Shown here in pieces: positions 8,626 to 18,900 of a stretch of DNA of 64,000 nt (its first letter is position 1; each line of letters opens with the position of its first letter). The stretch is taken from NCBI RefSeq assembly GCF_017355885.1, contig NZ_JAFEUU010000004.1, positions 124,001 through 188,000 of the forward strand, written 5' to 3'. Both the position numbers and the translations under genes were made by a program. This DNA is from Sabulicella rubraurantiaca (GTDB lineage Bacteria; Pseudomonadota; Alphaproteobacteria; Acetobacterales; Acetobacteraceae). The notes under the pieces are model-generated. The model did no database searches. It was not told the origin of the DNA and saw only the letters and a list, made by a program, of their open reading frames with translations.

Positions 8626-9066
8626 GTGACGGAGATCGGCTTCTACCACCTGACGCGCTCGCCGCTGGAACAGGCCTTGCCGCGGCTTCTGGGCCGCGTG
8701 CTGGAGATCCCGGCCCGCGCCCTCCTGCTCTGCCGGGACCCTGAGCGGCTGCGCGCGCTGGACGATGCGCTCTGGACATGTCCCGAGCCCGATTGGCTGC
8801 CGCACGGGACGGAGGAGGCGGCGGACCAGCCCATCTTCCTGACCGCCGAGGACCAGCCGCCGCCCAACGGGGCGCGTCACCTCTTCCTGGTGGACGGCGC
8901 CGAGTCTGCGCATCTCGCCCTCTACGAGCGCGGCTTCGACCTGTTCGACGGCAATGATCCGGCGGCCGTGGAGGCGGCGCGACGCCGCTGGCGCGCGGCG
9001 AAGGAGGCCGGGCACGGCCTCACCTACTGGCAGCAAGGCCCGCGTGGCTGGGAACGCAAGGCATGA
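8626..9066 (+). CDS. holC: DNA polymerase III chi subunit (HolC)
   Basis: 146 residues. The start (MTEIGFYHL) and a central strand pattern (RHLFLVDG, near 85) match HolC, and the length is typical. Chi links the clamp loader to single-stranded DNA-binding protein through the psi subunit or directly to the holoenzyme. pepA-holC adjacency is common in proteobacteria, supporting the call. The start is a GTG directly behind a hairpin with no separate Shine-Dalgarno sequence, so initiation may be inefficient. The last four bases overlap the start of the large glycosyltransferase gene. Confidence 0.88.
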   Translation: MTEIGFYHLTRSPLEQALPRLLGRVLEIPARALLLCRDPERLRALDDALWTCPEPDWLPHGTEEAADQPIFLTAEDQPPPNGARHLFLVDGAESAHLALYERGFDLFDGNDPAAVEAARRRWRAAKEAGHGLTYWQQGPRGWERKA

Positions 9067-12000
9067 ATGACGACCCCACCCCGCCGGCGCTGGAAACGGC
9101 GAATTTCGTGCTCGAACGCCTCGACACGCTGCCGCGCTTCCGCGCCGGGATGGGCGCACTGGCGGGCTCCGAGATCGCAGGATGGGCGCTGGACACGGCG
9201 GACCCTTCCCGCCCCGTCACGGTGGAGATCTGGGTTGCGGGCGAATTGCTGGGCGCGGAGGAAACCGGGCTCGAGCGCGCGGACATTGCCCGCTTCGTCC
9301 CGGGAAGCTGGTCGGGCTTCCTGCTCGACCTGCGGCGCTGCGTGCCGGAGCGGCTCATGGCCGTGCTGCGCGCCCTCCTGCCCCTGCCCGACGATGCGCG
9401 CCCCCTGACCCTTCGCATCGAGGGGCTGGCGCAGCTCCCGCCTCACCCCTCCTCCAGCATCACGGCCGAGGCGCTGCGCCGGGCGATCATGACCCTGCCG
9501 CCCGGCCTGCTCCTCGCCGCGCAGGAGGAAGCGCCCTCGCCCGGCTATGGCGCGCTGCTCGCCACCCTCGCCGGGGAAGCGGCGCTGTTCGACGAGGATG
9601 CGCACCTCGCAGCCTATCCCGAGGCGCGGCGCACCGACCGCTCGGAACTGGCCGCGGCCTTCGACGACGCCCTTGCCCGCGCCCTGCCCCCCGCCGACCC
9701 CGAAGGCACCTATCCTTACGGCGATGCCGTGCTGCTGATGCGCGGCGAGGTGGCACTGGCTGAGGGCCGCGCGGGCGAGGCACGGCAGGCGCTGATGCTC
9801 GCCACCGCGCGCCTGCTCGGCGAGGCACTGGCGACGCATGCAGCGACGGCGCTGGACGCCGCCTGCTCTGCGCTGGAGGCTGGGCAGCTTGCCGCCGACC
9901 CCTGGCGGGAACGATTGCTCGCCCGCGGCGCCTTCTTTCTCGCCCTGGCGCTGGAGGACGGTCCGCACGTCGCCGAGGCTTGGCTCGGCCGGCTGGCGCT
10001 TCTGCTCGACCGGCTGCACACGGCCGATTCCGGCGGGCCGTCGCGCCTGTCCGATTTGCGCTGGTGGGTCCGCCTCGCCCCCTTCCTGCTCCGCAACCGC
10101 GCGCCTGGGGCCGGGGCGCTGCGCGCGCTATGCCTGGAGGCGTGGCAGCAGGCGCCGCCAGGCCAGCGCCATGGCAGGCCGATGCCGCCCACGCCGCGGA
10201 TGCGGCGCATCCTCCTTCTCGCCTGGTCGGCCGAGGCCGCCGCCGCTGGTGAATGGAACGAGGCCCTGGCCGCCGCGCTCCAGGCCTCGCGCGAATTGCT
10301 CGCCCTGCGCGAGAACCCGTGGCGCCGCGCCATCCGGCCCGCCCTCCTGGCGCTGTTTGAAGCCACCGCTCCGGAAGCGCGCGATCATGCCGCCGTGCTG
10401 GCCGCGATCTTCGAGGCGAATGCCGCGCCGCGCCGCGCCCCGGCGGGACTTGCCTTTCTCCGGCTCTGCGGGCTGGCCGCGATGCCCGCGCGCCGCATCG
10501 CCCCGCGGCGGGAAGCGGCGCGGCCGGCGGTGGATGTCGCCTTCCTGGTCGGTGCCCCGGAAGGGGAATCGCTGCGCTACCGCGTGCTCAACCTGGTGGA
10601 AGCGCTGGAGGAGCGCGGCCTGCGCGCCGAGACCTTCCTGCCGCATGAGGGCGACCGCCTCGCCGCGCATTGCGGCTCGCTTGCGACGATGGTCGCCTTC
10701 CGCGCGCCGTTGGGCGAGCGGCTCGAATCCGGACTGTGCGCGGCGCGCCGCCTCGGCGCCCGCGTCGTGTTCGACGTGGACGACCTCACCTTTGACCCCG
10801 CCCTGGCGCACGAGATGCGCTCCCTCGCGGAGATGGACCGGCAGGAGCGCGAGGGCGCGATGGTCGGGCTGCGCCTGTATCGCGAGGCGCTGCTGTCCAG
10901 CGATGCCGTCACGGGCTCGACCGCCGCCATCGCCGAGGCGGCGGAGGCGCTGGGCCGCCCGGCGCGCGTCGTCCCCAACACCCATGGCGCCTTCGAGCGC
11001 CACATCGCCCGCCGCACGTCGCGCCAGGACGCGCGGGACATCGTGCGCCTCGGCTATTTCAGCGGCACCTGGACCCATCGCGGCGACTTCGCGCAGATGG
11101 AGCGCGCGGTGCTGGAGGCGATGCGCCGCCATCCGCAGACGCGCCTGCTCGTCGCGGGCGCGCTCCGGCTCGGGCCGGAATGGGATCAGTTCGCGGGACG
11201 CATCACCCGGGCGCCGCTGCTGCCGCATCCGCTGATGCTGGAACTCTACGCGCAGGTGGACGTGAACTTCGCCCCGCTGGAGCACGGCGCTCGGTTCTGC
11301 GAGGCGAAGAGCGAACTCAAGGTGTTCGAGGCGGGGCTGTTCGGCGTCCCCTCCATTGCCAGCCCCACCGCCCCCTACGCTGCGGCCATCACCGACGGGG
11401 TGGACGGTTTCCTGGCCCCGAGCGAGGCCGACTGGACACGGGTCCTGGACCGGCTGATCGCCGAACCGGAGCTGCGCCGCCGGATCGGCGATGCGGCCCG
11501 CGAACGCGCCCTGCAGCAATTCGCCGATGCGCGCGCCGGGGAGGCCTGGGAGGCTGCACGGCACGACCTCCTCGCCGCCATGCCGCGCCGGCTCTCCCTC
11601 TGCCTCCTCCCCCCATCTGGGAAGGCCGAGGCGGCCGAGGTACTGCGCCTGGGCGAGGCGCTTTCCCTGCTCGGCCACCGCGTCGCGCTGGACGCCGCGC
11701 CGGGCGGTGCTGCGGAGACCTCCTTGCCCATCGCTGCGAGCCCGGCCGGGCTCACGCCTGATCTCCTGCTGGCGACGGACGGCGCCAGCCTACCACGGCT
11801 GCGCGCGTTGGAGGCGCAGACGGATTCCCGCGTCGCACGGCTGATCCAGGTGGACGAGGCAGCGCGGGAGCCGCTCGGCGCGCGGCGCTTGGCTGCCGAA
11901 GCGGCACTCACCCTTCAGATGCCGCGCATCGCCCGCGGGGCCGCGTTGGCGGAACGCCTGGGCGCCGCGCGCTTCGACCCAGCGCCCGACCGCACCCTGT

Positions 12001-12584
12001 TCCACCCGCGCCCGGAAACAAGCCGTGCGGCGCGCCTCGTCGCCTTCCGCACCGACCCTGGCGACCCGCTTCGCTGCCACGAACTCGGTATCGCGGCGCT
12101 GGAGCAGCTGCGCGCCCTGGTGCCGGGGGTGGAGATCGTGGTTGCCGGCATCCCGGCGCCGAAGCCGCGCAAGCCGGAAGACCCGCCGCCGCGCCGCCCA
12201 GTGCGCGCCCTGCCCATTGGCCTCTTGGAGGAGAAGGCGTGGCCAGACCGCATCGCCCGCGCCACGCTCTACAGCGCCGCCACGGTGGGGCTGTGCTTCT
12301 CCCCCGACGGGATGGACGAGGTGGGGTTCGAGATGGTGGCTTGTGGCCTGCCGGTGGTGGACGCGCTCTCGCCCCTCGCCCCGCGCGAGGACGCGCTGTG
12401 CCGCCGCGTGGAGCCGGCCCCGGAGCACATCGCGCGCGCTCTGGCCGAGTTGCTGGACGACGCGGCCGCGCGGGAGACTCAGTCGTCGCGCGCGACAGCC
12501 GCGCTCGACGCGCTGCCCGGACCAATCGGGCAGGCGCGTCAGGTGGAAGCGTGGCTGCGGGGGCTGCTCAGCTCTCCATCATGA
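9063..12584 (+). CDS. Large composite glycosyltransferase with two GT-B-like modules
   Basis: 1173 residues, ATG overlapping the holC stop by 4 bases. Residues 1-110 form a beta-rich module with the pattern GWALD-x(5)-RPVTVEIWVAGELLG. Residues about 110-480 are Ala/Leu-rich and helical, possibly TPR-like. A first GT4-type module spans about 490-835: FDVDDLTF near 568, GYFSGTWTHRGDF near 663 and EAGLFGVPSIASP near 757, the nucleotide-sugar-binding C-terminal half. A second, weaker GT-B-like region follows (about 843-1173) with DEVGFEMVACGLPVVDA near 1078. It probably builds a cell-surface glycan or glycosylates a protein; acceptor unknown. No polysaccharide locus surrounds it. No signal peptide or membrane helix is obvious, so it should be cytoplasmic. 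Confidence 0.75.
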   Translation: MNDDPTPPALETANFVLERLDTLPRFRAGMGALAGSEIAGWALDTADPSRPVTVEIWVAGELLGAEETGLERADIARFVPGSWSGFLLDLRRCVPERLMAVLRALLPLPDDARPLTLRIEGLAQLPPHPSSSITAEALRRAIMTLPPGLLLAAQEEAPSPGYGALLATLAGEAALFDEDAHLAAYPEARRTDRSELAAAFDDALARALPPADPEGTYPYGDAVLLMRGEVALAEGRAGEARQALMLATARLLGEALATHAATALDAACSALEAGQLAADPWRERLLARGAFFLALALEDGPHVAEAWLGRLALLLDRLHTADSGGPSRLSDLRWWVRLAPFLLRNRAPGAGALRALCLEAWQQAPPGQRHGRPMPPTPRMRRILLLAWSAEAAAAGEWNEALAAALQASRELLALRENPWRRAIRPALLALFEATAPEARDHAAVLAAIFEANAAPRRAPAGLAFLRLCGLAAMPARRIAPRREAARPAVDVAFLVGAPEGESLRYRVLNLVEALEERGLRAETFLPHEGDRLAAHCGSLATMVAFRAPLGERLESGLCAARRLGARVVFDVDDLTFDPALAHEMRSLAEMDRQEREGAMVGLRLYREALLSSDAVTGSTAAIAEAAEALGRPARVVPNTHGAFERHIARRTSRQDARDIVRLGYFSGTWTHRGDFAQMERAVLEAMRRHPQTRLLVAGALRLGPEWDQFAGRITRAPLLPHPLMLELYAQVDVNFAPLEHGARFCEAKSELKVFEAGLFGVPSIASPTAPYAAAITDGVDGFLAPSEADWTRVLDRLIAEPELRRRIGDAARERALQQFADARAGEAWEAARHDLLAAMPRRLSLCLLPPSGKAEAAEVLRLGEALSLLGHRVALDAAPGGAAETSLPIAASPAGLTPDLLLATDGASLPRLRALEAQTDSRVARLIQVDEAAREPLGARRLAAEAALTLQMPRIARGAALAERLGAARFDPAPDRTLFHPRPETSRAARLVAFRTDPGDPLRCHELGIAALEQLRALVPGVEIVVAGIPAPKPRKPEDPPPRRPVRALPIGLLEEKAWPDRIARATLYSAATVGLCFSPDGMDEVGFEMVACGLPVVDALSPLAPREDALCRRVEPAPEHIARALAELLDDAAARETQSSRATAALDALPGPIGQARQVEAWLRGLLSSPS

Positions 12585-13524
12585 TGCCGGTGAGCTGAGC
12601 CATCTCGCGCCAACGCTCGACTTCCTCGCGCTGGAAGGCCGTGAAAGGCACGGGGGGCATTGGCGCGGGGTTCAGTCCAGCCTGGGCGAGGCGCGGCGCC
12701 ATCTCGGCCGCGCCTAGCGCGCCCAGGAAGGCTTCGGCCAGCCGCGTCACGCGCGCCGGATCCGTGCCCGCCGGCGCGAAGAGGCCGAACCACGCATCCA
12801 CCGCCATGTAGGGCATTCCCGCCTCGGCGGCGGTGGGCAGTTCGGGGAAGCCCTCGATCCGCGAGGGCGCGCCGATGGACAGGGCACGTAGCCGGTTGTC
12901 GCGCACGAGGCTCACCACGCCCGGCCAAGTCGAGACGTAAAAGTTGACCACGCCTGCCACCGTGTCCTGCGTGGCCGGGCCGCCGCCGCGATACGGCACG
13001 TGCGTCGCATCCATGTTGTTCCGCCGCACGAAGGTCTCGGCGATGACGTGGGAGGCGGAGCCGGCCTGGGAGGAAGCGTAGGTGACGCGCCGCCCGTCAC
13101 GCCCCATCGCCACCAGCCCCGCCATGTCGCGCGCCGGGGAGTTCGCCGGCACCACAGTGGCGTGATGCACCGTCGCCAGCCGTGCCACCGGGGTGAAGCT
13201 CTCCACGACGTGGTAGGGCAGGTTGCGCGCCATCCACTGGTTGCTGGCATGGGTCTGGTTGTGGCCCAGCACCACCGTGTTGCCATCCGCCGGGGCGCGC
13301 GACGCCGCCTCCGAGCCGATGATGCCGCCAGCTCCGCCGCGATTATCCACCACGATCGCCTGGCCCAGCGCGGCGCCCGCGCGCTCCGTCAGCAGCCGGG
13401 CCAGGATGTCGGTCGAGCCGCCGGGCGGCGCCGGGACGATCAGGCGCAGCGGCGAGCCGCCCTGGGCCAGCGCGAGGGCGGGCGCGGCGAGCGGCAACGC
13501 GAGGATATGGCGGCGGCGGATCAT
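12568..13524 (-). CDS. Bug-family (TctC) periplasmic substrate-binding protein
   Basis: 318 residues with a signal peptide (MIRRRHILALPLAAPALALAQ). The Bug-family core follows: LRLIVPAPPGGSTDILAR near 27-45, VVDNRGGAGGIIGS near 58-72, and THVPYRGGGPATQDTVAG near 170. These proteins bind carboxylates or amino acids and may feed tripartite tricarboxylate transporters. As is typical of large Bug sets in some proteobacteria, no TctA/TctB membrane genes are adjacent, so the ligand is unknown. The start is supported by GGGAGG seven bases upstream of ATG. The 3' end overlaps the convergent glycosyltransferase gene by 17 bases. Confidence 0.9.
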   Translation of the reverse strand: MIRRRHILALPLAAPALALAQGGSPLRLIVPAPPGGSTDILARLLTERAGAALGQAIVVDNRGGAGGIIGSEAASRAPADGNTVVLGHNQTHASNQWMARNLPYHVVESFTPVARLATVHHATVVPANSPARDMAGLVAMGRDGRRVTYASSQAGSASHVIAETFVRRNNMDATHVPYRGGGPATQDTVAGVVNFYVSTWPGVVSLVRDNRLRALSIGAPSRIEGFPELPTAAEAGMPYMAVDAWFGLFAPAGTDPARVTRLAEAFLGALGAAEMAPRLAQAGLNPAPMPPVPFTAFQREEVERWREMAQLTGIMMES

Positions 13525-13640
13525 CTCTTTCCTCCCGGATTTCGGCGCCGAGCATAGCGGCGCCGGGCCAGCCCGGCGAGGCGGCTTGCTGCCCCCTGCC
13601 CCCGCCGATACAACCCTCGGCTCAGGCTGGGGGACGCGCG

Positions 13641-14282
13641 ATGGCGGAAAAACAGGACGACATCCGGACCAGCATCGCGGCCGACTGGGCCGAATCCGAC
13701 TACTATGACGAGGCGGAGCAGTTCACCGAGGTCTTCTGGACCCCAGGCTTCGTCTTTCGCCCGCGCTTCGAGAAGCTGGATCTCTCCAACGTCATCGAAC
13801 TCGCCTGTGGCCGCGGCCGCCACGCCGCGCGCTGCATCGATCGCTGCGGCATGCTCTCGCTCGTGGACGTGAACCACAGCAACATCGAGGCGTGCCGCCG
13901 GCGCTTCGCCGGACACCGCAATGTCCGCTTCCTCGTCACGCCGGGCAATTCCCTGCCCGAATGCCCGGACGGACGCTTCAGCGCGCTCTATTGCTACGAT
14001 GCGATGGTCCATTTCGAGCTGCTCGACATCGTGGACTACCTGCGGGAAACGCGCCGCGTCCTGCAGCCGGGCGGGCGCGCGCTGCTGCATGTCTCCAACA
14101 ACATGCGAAACCCGGGCGGTCACTATCACGAGAACACGCACTGGCGGAATTTCGGCCACGTGGACATCGTGCGCCACCTCGCGGACCGGCTGGGGCTTTC
14201 CGTGCTGGAGCACGAGGCGTTCGACTGGTCCGGTGCACCCAGCCTCGACGCGGTCGTGCTGCTGGAGCGCCCGGGGGCCTGA
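13641..14282 (+). CDS. Class I SAM-dependent methyltransferase
   Basis: 213 residues. Motif I reads VIELACGRGRHAARC near residue 51, acidic motif II follows at SLVDVNH near 72, and YCYDAMVHFELLDIVDYLRE (about 115-134) and RVLQPGGRALLHVSN (about 138-152) are the post-motif strands, so the Rossmann methyltransferase fold is complete. A segment with GGHYHENTHWRNFG near 158 is less general and may bind substrate. The acceptor cannot be assigned. A GGGGGAC element lies about seven bases before the ATG. It stands alone on the plus strand between two minus-strand genes. Confidence 0.85.
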   Translation: MAEKQDDIRTSIAADWAESDYYDEAEQFTEVFWTPGFVFRPRFEKLDLSNVIELACGRGRHAARCIDRCGMLSLVDVNHSNIEACRRRFAGHRNVRFLVTPGNSLPECPDGRFSALYCYDAMVHFELLDIVDYLRETRRVLQPGGRALLHVSNNMRNPGGHYHENTHWRNFGHVDIVRHLADRLGLSVLEHEAFDWSGAPSLDAVVLLERPGA

Positions 14283-14285
14283 CCG

Positions 14286-14291
<6 letters not shown>
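14277..14291. terminator. Palindrome spanning both stop codons of convergent genes
   Basis: GCCTGAC-C-GTCAGGC is a perfect 7-base inverted repeat whose arms contain the TGA of the methyltransferase (14280-14282) and the opposing stop of yheS (14286-14288). It could end transcription on both strands, but the loop is one base and no T-tract follows, so termination is uncertain. Confidence 0.3.
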
Positions 14292-16163
<1,872 letters not shown>

Positions 16164-16198
16164 GGCGGCCCCTTCTATCCGCGGCGCCGCATTCCCGG

Positions 16199-16348
16199 CT
16201 AGGCGGGCTTGTCCTTGGCGGGCGGTTCGGGCGCCCATTCATCGGTGATGAGCTTCTGCTGCTCGCTCACCTCCCGCAATTCCTCCTCCGAGGGAGGGCG
16301 GGGGATATAGCCCTGCTTCTGCTTAGGGGCCTTCTTCGTCTCGTCCAT
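16199..16348 (-). CDS. Small conserved-looking peptide, 49 residues
   Basis: A 49-residue hydrophilic peptide (starts [20 protein letters not shown], ends in PPAKDKPA) with an acidic helical middle around [14 protein letters not shown] at 16348 has AGAGGAG eight bases upstream, a strong ribosome binding site that supports a real gene. It has no signal peptide, Cys or membrane segment. It lies 35 bases upstream of yheS on the same strand and diverges from ndk. No function is recognised; it could be a small ribosome- or stress-associated protein, but nothing in the sequence proves that. Confidence 0.6.
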   Translation of the reverse strand: MDETKKAPKQKQGYIPRPPSEEELREVSEQQKLITDEWAPEPPAKDKPA

Positions 16349-16459
16349 GCACGGGCTCCTCTTGTCACGAAGGCTCAACGCATGAAGCGGCACCAGGACT
16401 TGCGCGGCGCGGCGCGCCCGGCCATAGCCCCGGCCATCCGAAGCCAGGAGACGATAGGC

Positions 16460-16882
16460 ATGGCCACCGAGCGCACCTTCAGCATCATCAAGCCCGACGC
16501 CACGCGGCGCAACCTCACCGGCGCCATCAACGCCGTGTTCGAGAAAAACGGCCTGCGCGTCGTGGCGCAGAAGCGCCTGCGGATGACGCAGGAAATGGCG
16601 GAAACCTTCTACGGCGTGCACCGCGAGCGGCCCTTCTTCAAGGACCTCGTGTCCTTCATGACCTCCGGCCCCGTGGTCGTGCAGGTGCTGGAAGGCGAGA
16701 ACGCCGTGGCCAAGAACCGTGACCTGATGGGCGCGACCAACCCGGCCAATGCCGCCGAGGGCACGATCCGCAAGCTGTTTGCCGAGAGCATCGAGGCGAA
16801 CAGCGTCCACGGCAGCGACAGCGCCGAGAACGCGGCGATCGAGATCGCCTATTTCTTCGCTGGCTACGAGATCGCGCCGTAA
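16460..16882 (+). CDS. ndk: Nucleoside diphosphate kinase
   Basis: 140 residues, the standard length. [13 protein letters not shown] opens the protein, the active-site segment [14 protein letters not shown] holds the phospho-accepting His (about residue 117), and [11 protein letters not shown] (about 85-95) is the nucleotide-binding loop. It equilibrates NTP and NDP pools by a ping-pong mechanism. ATG at 16460 has AGGAG nine bases upstream; the in-frame ATG at 16382 is rejected because it adds a 26-residue non-family extension. Monocistronic, facing a strong hairpin at its 3' end. Confidence 0.96.
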   Translation: MATERTFSIIKPDATRRNLTGAINAVFEKNGLRVVAQKRLRMTQEMAETFYGVHRERPFFKDLVSFMTSGPVVVQVLEGENAVAKNRDLMGATNPANAAEGTIRKLFAESIEANSVHGSDSAENAAIEIAYFFAGYEIAP

Positions 16883-16892
16883 CAAGCGCGTG

Positions 16893-16923
16893 GGCGGGCG
16901 CCGCGCCATCGCGCGGCCCCGCC
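16893..16923. terminator. Bidirectional hairpin between ndk and the COX IV-like gene
   Basis: Inner stem GCCGCGC-CATC-GCGCGGC (16900-16917) is extended by six more pairs (GGCGGG/CCCGCC) across one bulged C, giving about 13 GC-rich pairs. It lies 10 bases after the ndk stop and 11 bases before the opposing stop. No T-tract on either strand. Confidence 0.6.
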
Positions 16924-16934
16924 GAAAGCCGGGC

Positions 16935-17093
16935 TCAGCCCCAGAACAGGTAGAGGCCGACCAGCACCACCACCGTGATGCCGACAGCGAGCGGGATGCT
17001 CTTGGTGAAGGCATCATACAGGGCGCGCCGGTCGCCGATGATGTCCTCCGCCTTCACGGGGATGAAATCAATCTCGGTGTTGTGTTCGGCCAC
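16935..17093 (-). CDS. aa3-type cytochrome c oxidase subunit IV-like peptide
   Basis: 52 residues from GTG at 17093 (MAEHNTEIDFIPVKAEDI...), with one C-terminal helix (about 33-51, SIPLAVGITVVVLVGLYLF). Length, an N-terminal His in AEH, and a single C-terminal helix fit the small bacterial COX4_pro_2-type subunit of aa3 oxidases. GAGGGAAG lies just upstream of the GTG. A TTG at 17117 overlapping the purN stop (TTGA) would add eight residues and is the alternative. No other oxidase genes are nearby. The family call is by resemblance only; a generic small membrane peptide is the fallback. Confidence 0.6.
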   Translation of the reverse strand: MAEHNTEIDFIPVKAEDIIGDRRALYDAFTKSIPLAVGITVVVLVGLYLFWG

Positions 17094-17113
17094 CTTCGCG
17101 CTTCCCTCAAAAC

Positions 17114-17794
17114 TCAACTGGTGGCGTCGTGTGTAGGAAGCCCGGGGATTTCGGGCAAGGGGTTCGCCAGCGAACGCCCGCGCGCGCCCTCCGCCGCCAC
17201 GATCGCGCGCCCCGCCTCCAGCCAGGCATGGCCGGCGACCAGCCAGCCCAGCGCCGCCGGATAGAGGCGGTGCTCCTGCTCCAGCACGCGTGATGCCAGC
17301 GTCGCCTCGTCATCACCTTCCAGCACGGGGACGGCGGCCTGGGCGAGGATCGGCCCCTCATCCACGCCGGGGGTGACGAGGTGAACGGTGCAGCCATGCA
17401 GCCTCACCCCCGCCGCCAGGGCGCGGCGATGCGTGTCCAGCCCCGGAAAGCTCGGCAACAGAGACGGATGGATATTCACCATCCTGCCTTCCCAGCGCCG
17501 GACGAATCCCTCGGTGAGGACGCGCATGAAGCCGGCCAGGGCCACGTAATCCACCTGCGCCTCCTCCAGCGCGGATTGGAGCTCGGCCTCGAAGGCTTCG
17601 CGCGTCCGGCCGCGGCTCGGCACCACCCTTCCGGGGACCCCAGCCTTCCCAGCCAGTTCCAGCCCAGGCGCGTCGCCCCGGTTGGACACGACCAGCGCGA
17701 TCTCGGCCGGGTAGGAGGGGACGGAGGCCGCGGCGAGCAGCGCGGCCATGTTGGAGCCGCGCCCGGAAATCAGCACGGCGACGCGTGACCTCAC
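17114..17794 (-). CDS. purN: Phosphoribosylglycinamide formyltransferase (GART)
   Basis: 226 residues. [16 protein letters not shown] at the N-terminus binds phosphate of [23 protein letters not shown] near 110-130 includes the catalytic Asn-His pair, and [15 protein letters not shown] near 142 holds the conserved Asp. It transfers formyl from 10-formyl-THF to GAR, the third step of purine synthesis. GTG at 17794 overlaps the purM stop (GTGA), so purM and purN are translationally coupled in the usual alphaproteobacterial order. The longer frame upstream lies inside purM and is not used. Confidence 0.95.
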   Translation of the reverse strand: MRSRVAVLISGRGSNMAALLAAASVPSYPAEIALVVSNRGDAPGLELAGKAGVPGRVVPSRGRTREAFEAELQSALEEAQVDYVALAGFMRVLTEGFVRRWEGRMVNIHPSLLPSFPGLDTHRRALAAGVRLHGCTVHLVTPGVDEGPILAQAAVPVLEGDDEATLASRVLEQEHRLYPAALGWLVAGHAWLEAGRAIVAAEGARGRSLANPLPEIPGLPTHDATS

Positions 17795-18861
17795 AGCGGC
17801 AACTTCCCCTGAATCTCCACCCCCGGATCGCCGTCCTTCAGCACGCCGATGCGATGCGCGCCGACCCCGGCCGACTGCAGGGCGATAGTGGCGGCGGGCA
17901 CATCCGTCTCGGCGACGACGAGAACCATGCCGAGGCCGCAATTGAAGACGCGCAGTATCTCCGCCTCCTCGACATTCCCGAGCTTCGCCAGCCAGGGGAA
18001 GACCGGCGGAAGCGGCCAGGATCCGCCCTCCACCACGGCACGCATTCCATCAGGCAGGACGCGCGGCAGGTTGCCCGGCAGACCGCCCCCGGTGATATGC
18101 GCAGCGGCCTTCAGGAGCCCTGCGCGATGGAGCGAGAGCACCGGCTTCACGTAGATCCGCGTCGGTTCCAGCAGCGCGTCGGCCACGGTGCCGCCCTCCG
18201 CGAAGGGCGCTGGGTCGCCCAGCCCGACTCCGGCGGCATCCAGGATCCGCCGCACCAGCGAGAAGCCGTTGGAATGCACGCCCGAAGAGGGCAGGCCCAG
18301 CAGCACATCCCCCGCCGCGACCTCGCGCGGCAGCAGCGCGTCCCGCTCCGCCGCGCCGACCGAGAAGCCGGCGAGGTCGTAATCCTCGCCGTGATACATG
18401 CCGGGCATCTCGGCGGTCTCGCCGCCCACCAGGGCGCAGCCCGCCTCGCGGCAGCCCTCGGCGATGCCGGCGACCACCGAGGCGGCGCGCTCCACCTCCA
18501 GCTTTCCGGTGGCAAAATAGTCCAGGAAGAAGAGCGGCTCCGCCCCCTGCACGACGAGGTCGTTCACGCACATGGCGACGAGATCGATGCCGACCTTGTC
18601 GTGCCGCCCAGCATCGATGGCAAGGCGCAACTTGGTCCCGACCCCGTCGGTGGAGGAGACCAGCACCGGGTCGCGGAACCCGGCGGCTTTCAGGTCGAAC
18701 AGCGCGCCGAAGCCGCCGAGCCCACCCATCGTGCCCGGCCGGTCCGTGGCGCGGGCATGCGGCTTGATCCGCTCCACCAGCGCGTCGCCGGCCTCGATGC
18801 TGACTCCGGAAGCCGCGTAGGTCAGTCCGTTGCTCGGGGCGTTGGTCGGGGAACTGGTCAG
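17791..18861 (-). CDS. purM: Phosphoribosylformylglycinamidine cyclo-ligase (AIR synthase)
   Basis: About 356 residues. Core motifs: [14 protein letters not shown] near 70, [19 protein letters not shown] near 100, [16 protein letters not shown] near 143 and [15 protein letters not shown] near 258. It closes FGAM to AIR using ATP. Start choice is unusual: no ATG, GTG or TTG lies close to the expected N-terminus, but CTG at 18861 follows a perfect GGAGG at five bases spacing and gives [20 protein letters not shown], aligning with known PurM N-termini (residue 1 would be read as Met). An upstream GTG would add about 22 residues and run into the divergent gene. Confidence 0.93.
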   Translation of the reverse strand: MTSSPTNAPSNGLTYAASGVSIEAGDALVERIKPHARATDRPGTMGGLGGFGALFDLKAAGFRDPVLVSSTDGVGTKLRLAIDAGRHDKVGIDLVAMCVNDLVVQGAEPLFFLDYFATGKLEVERAASVVAGIAEGCREAGCALVGGETAEMPGMYHGEDYDLAGFSVGAAERDALLPREVAAGDVLLGLPSSGVHSNGFSLVRRILDAAGVGLGDPAPFAEGGTVADALLEPTRIYVKPVLSLHRAGLLKAAAHITGGGLPGNLPRVLPDGMRAVVEGGSWPLPPVFPWLAKLGNVEEAEILRVFNCGLGMVLVVAETDVPAATIALQSAGVGAHRIGVLKDGDPGVEIQGKLPL

Positions 18862-18900
18862 GGAAGCCTCCGATGCGGTAAGGCGTTGAAAGGAGGGAGA

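Noticed and set aside
13543-13577. Two GC palindromes (CGGCGCCG pair and GCCGGGC/GCCCGGC) between the Bug protein and the methyltransferase
   Set aside because: Short, fully GC arms are common by chance here and they sit between divergent starts, where a terminator is not expected; no operator family recognised.
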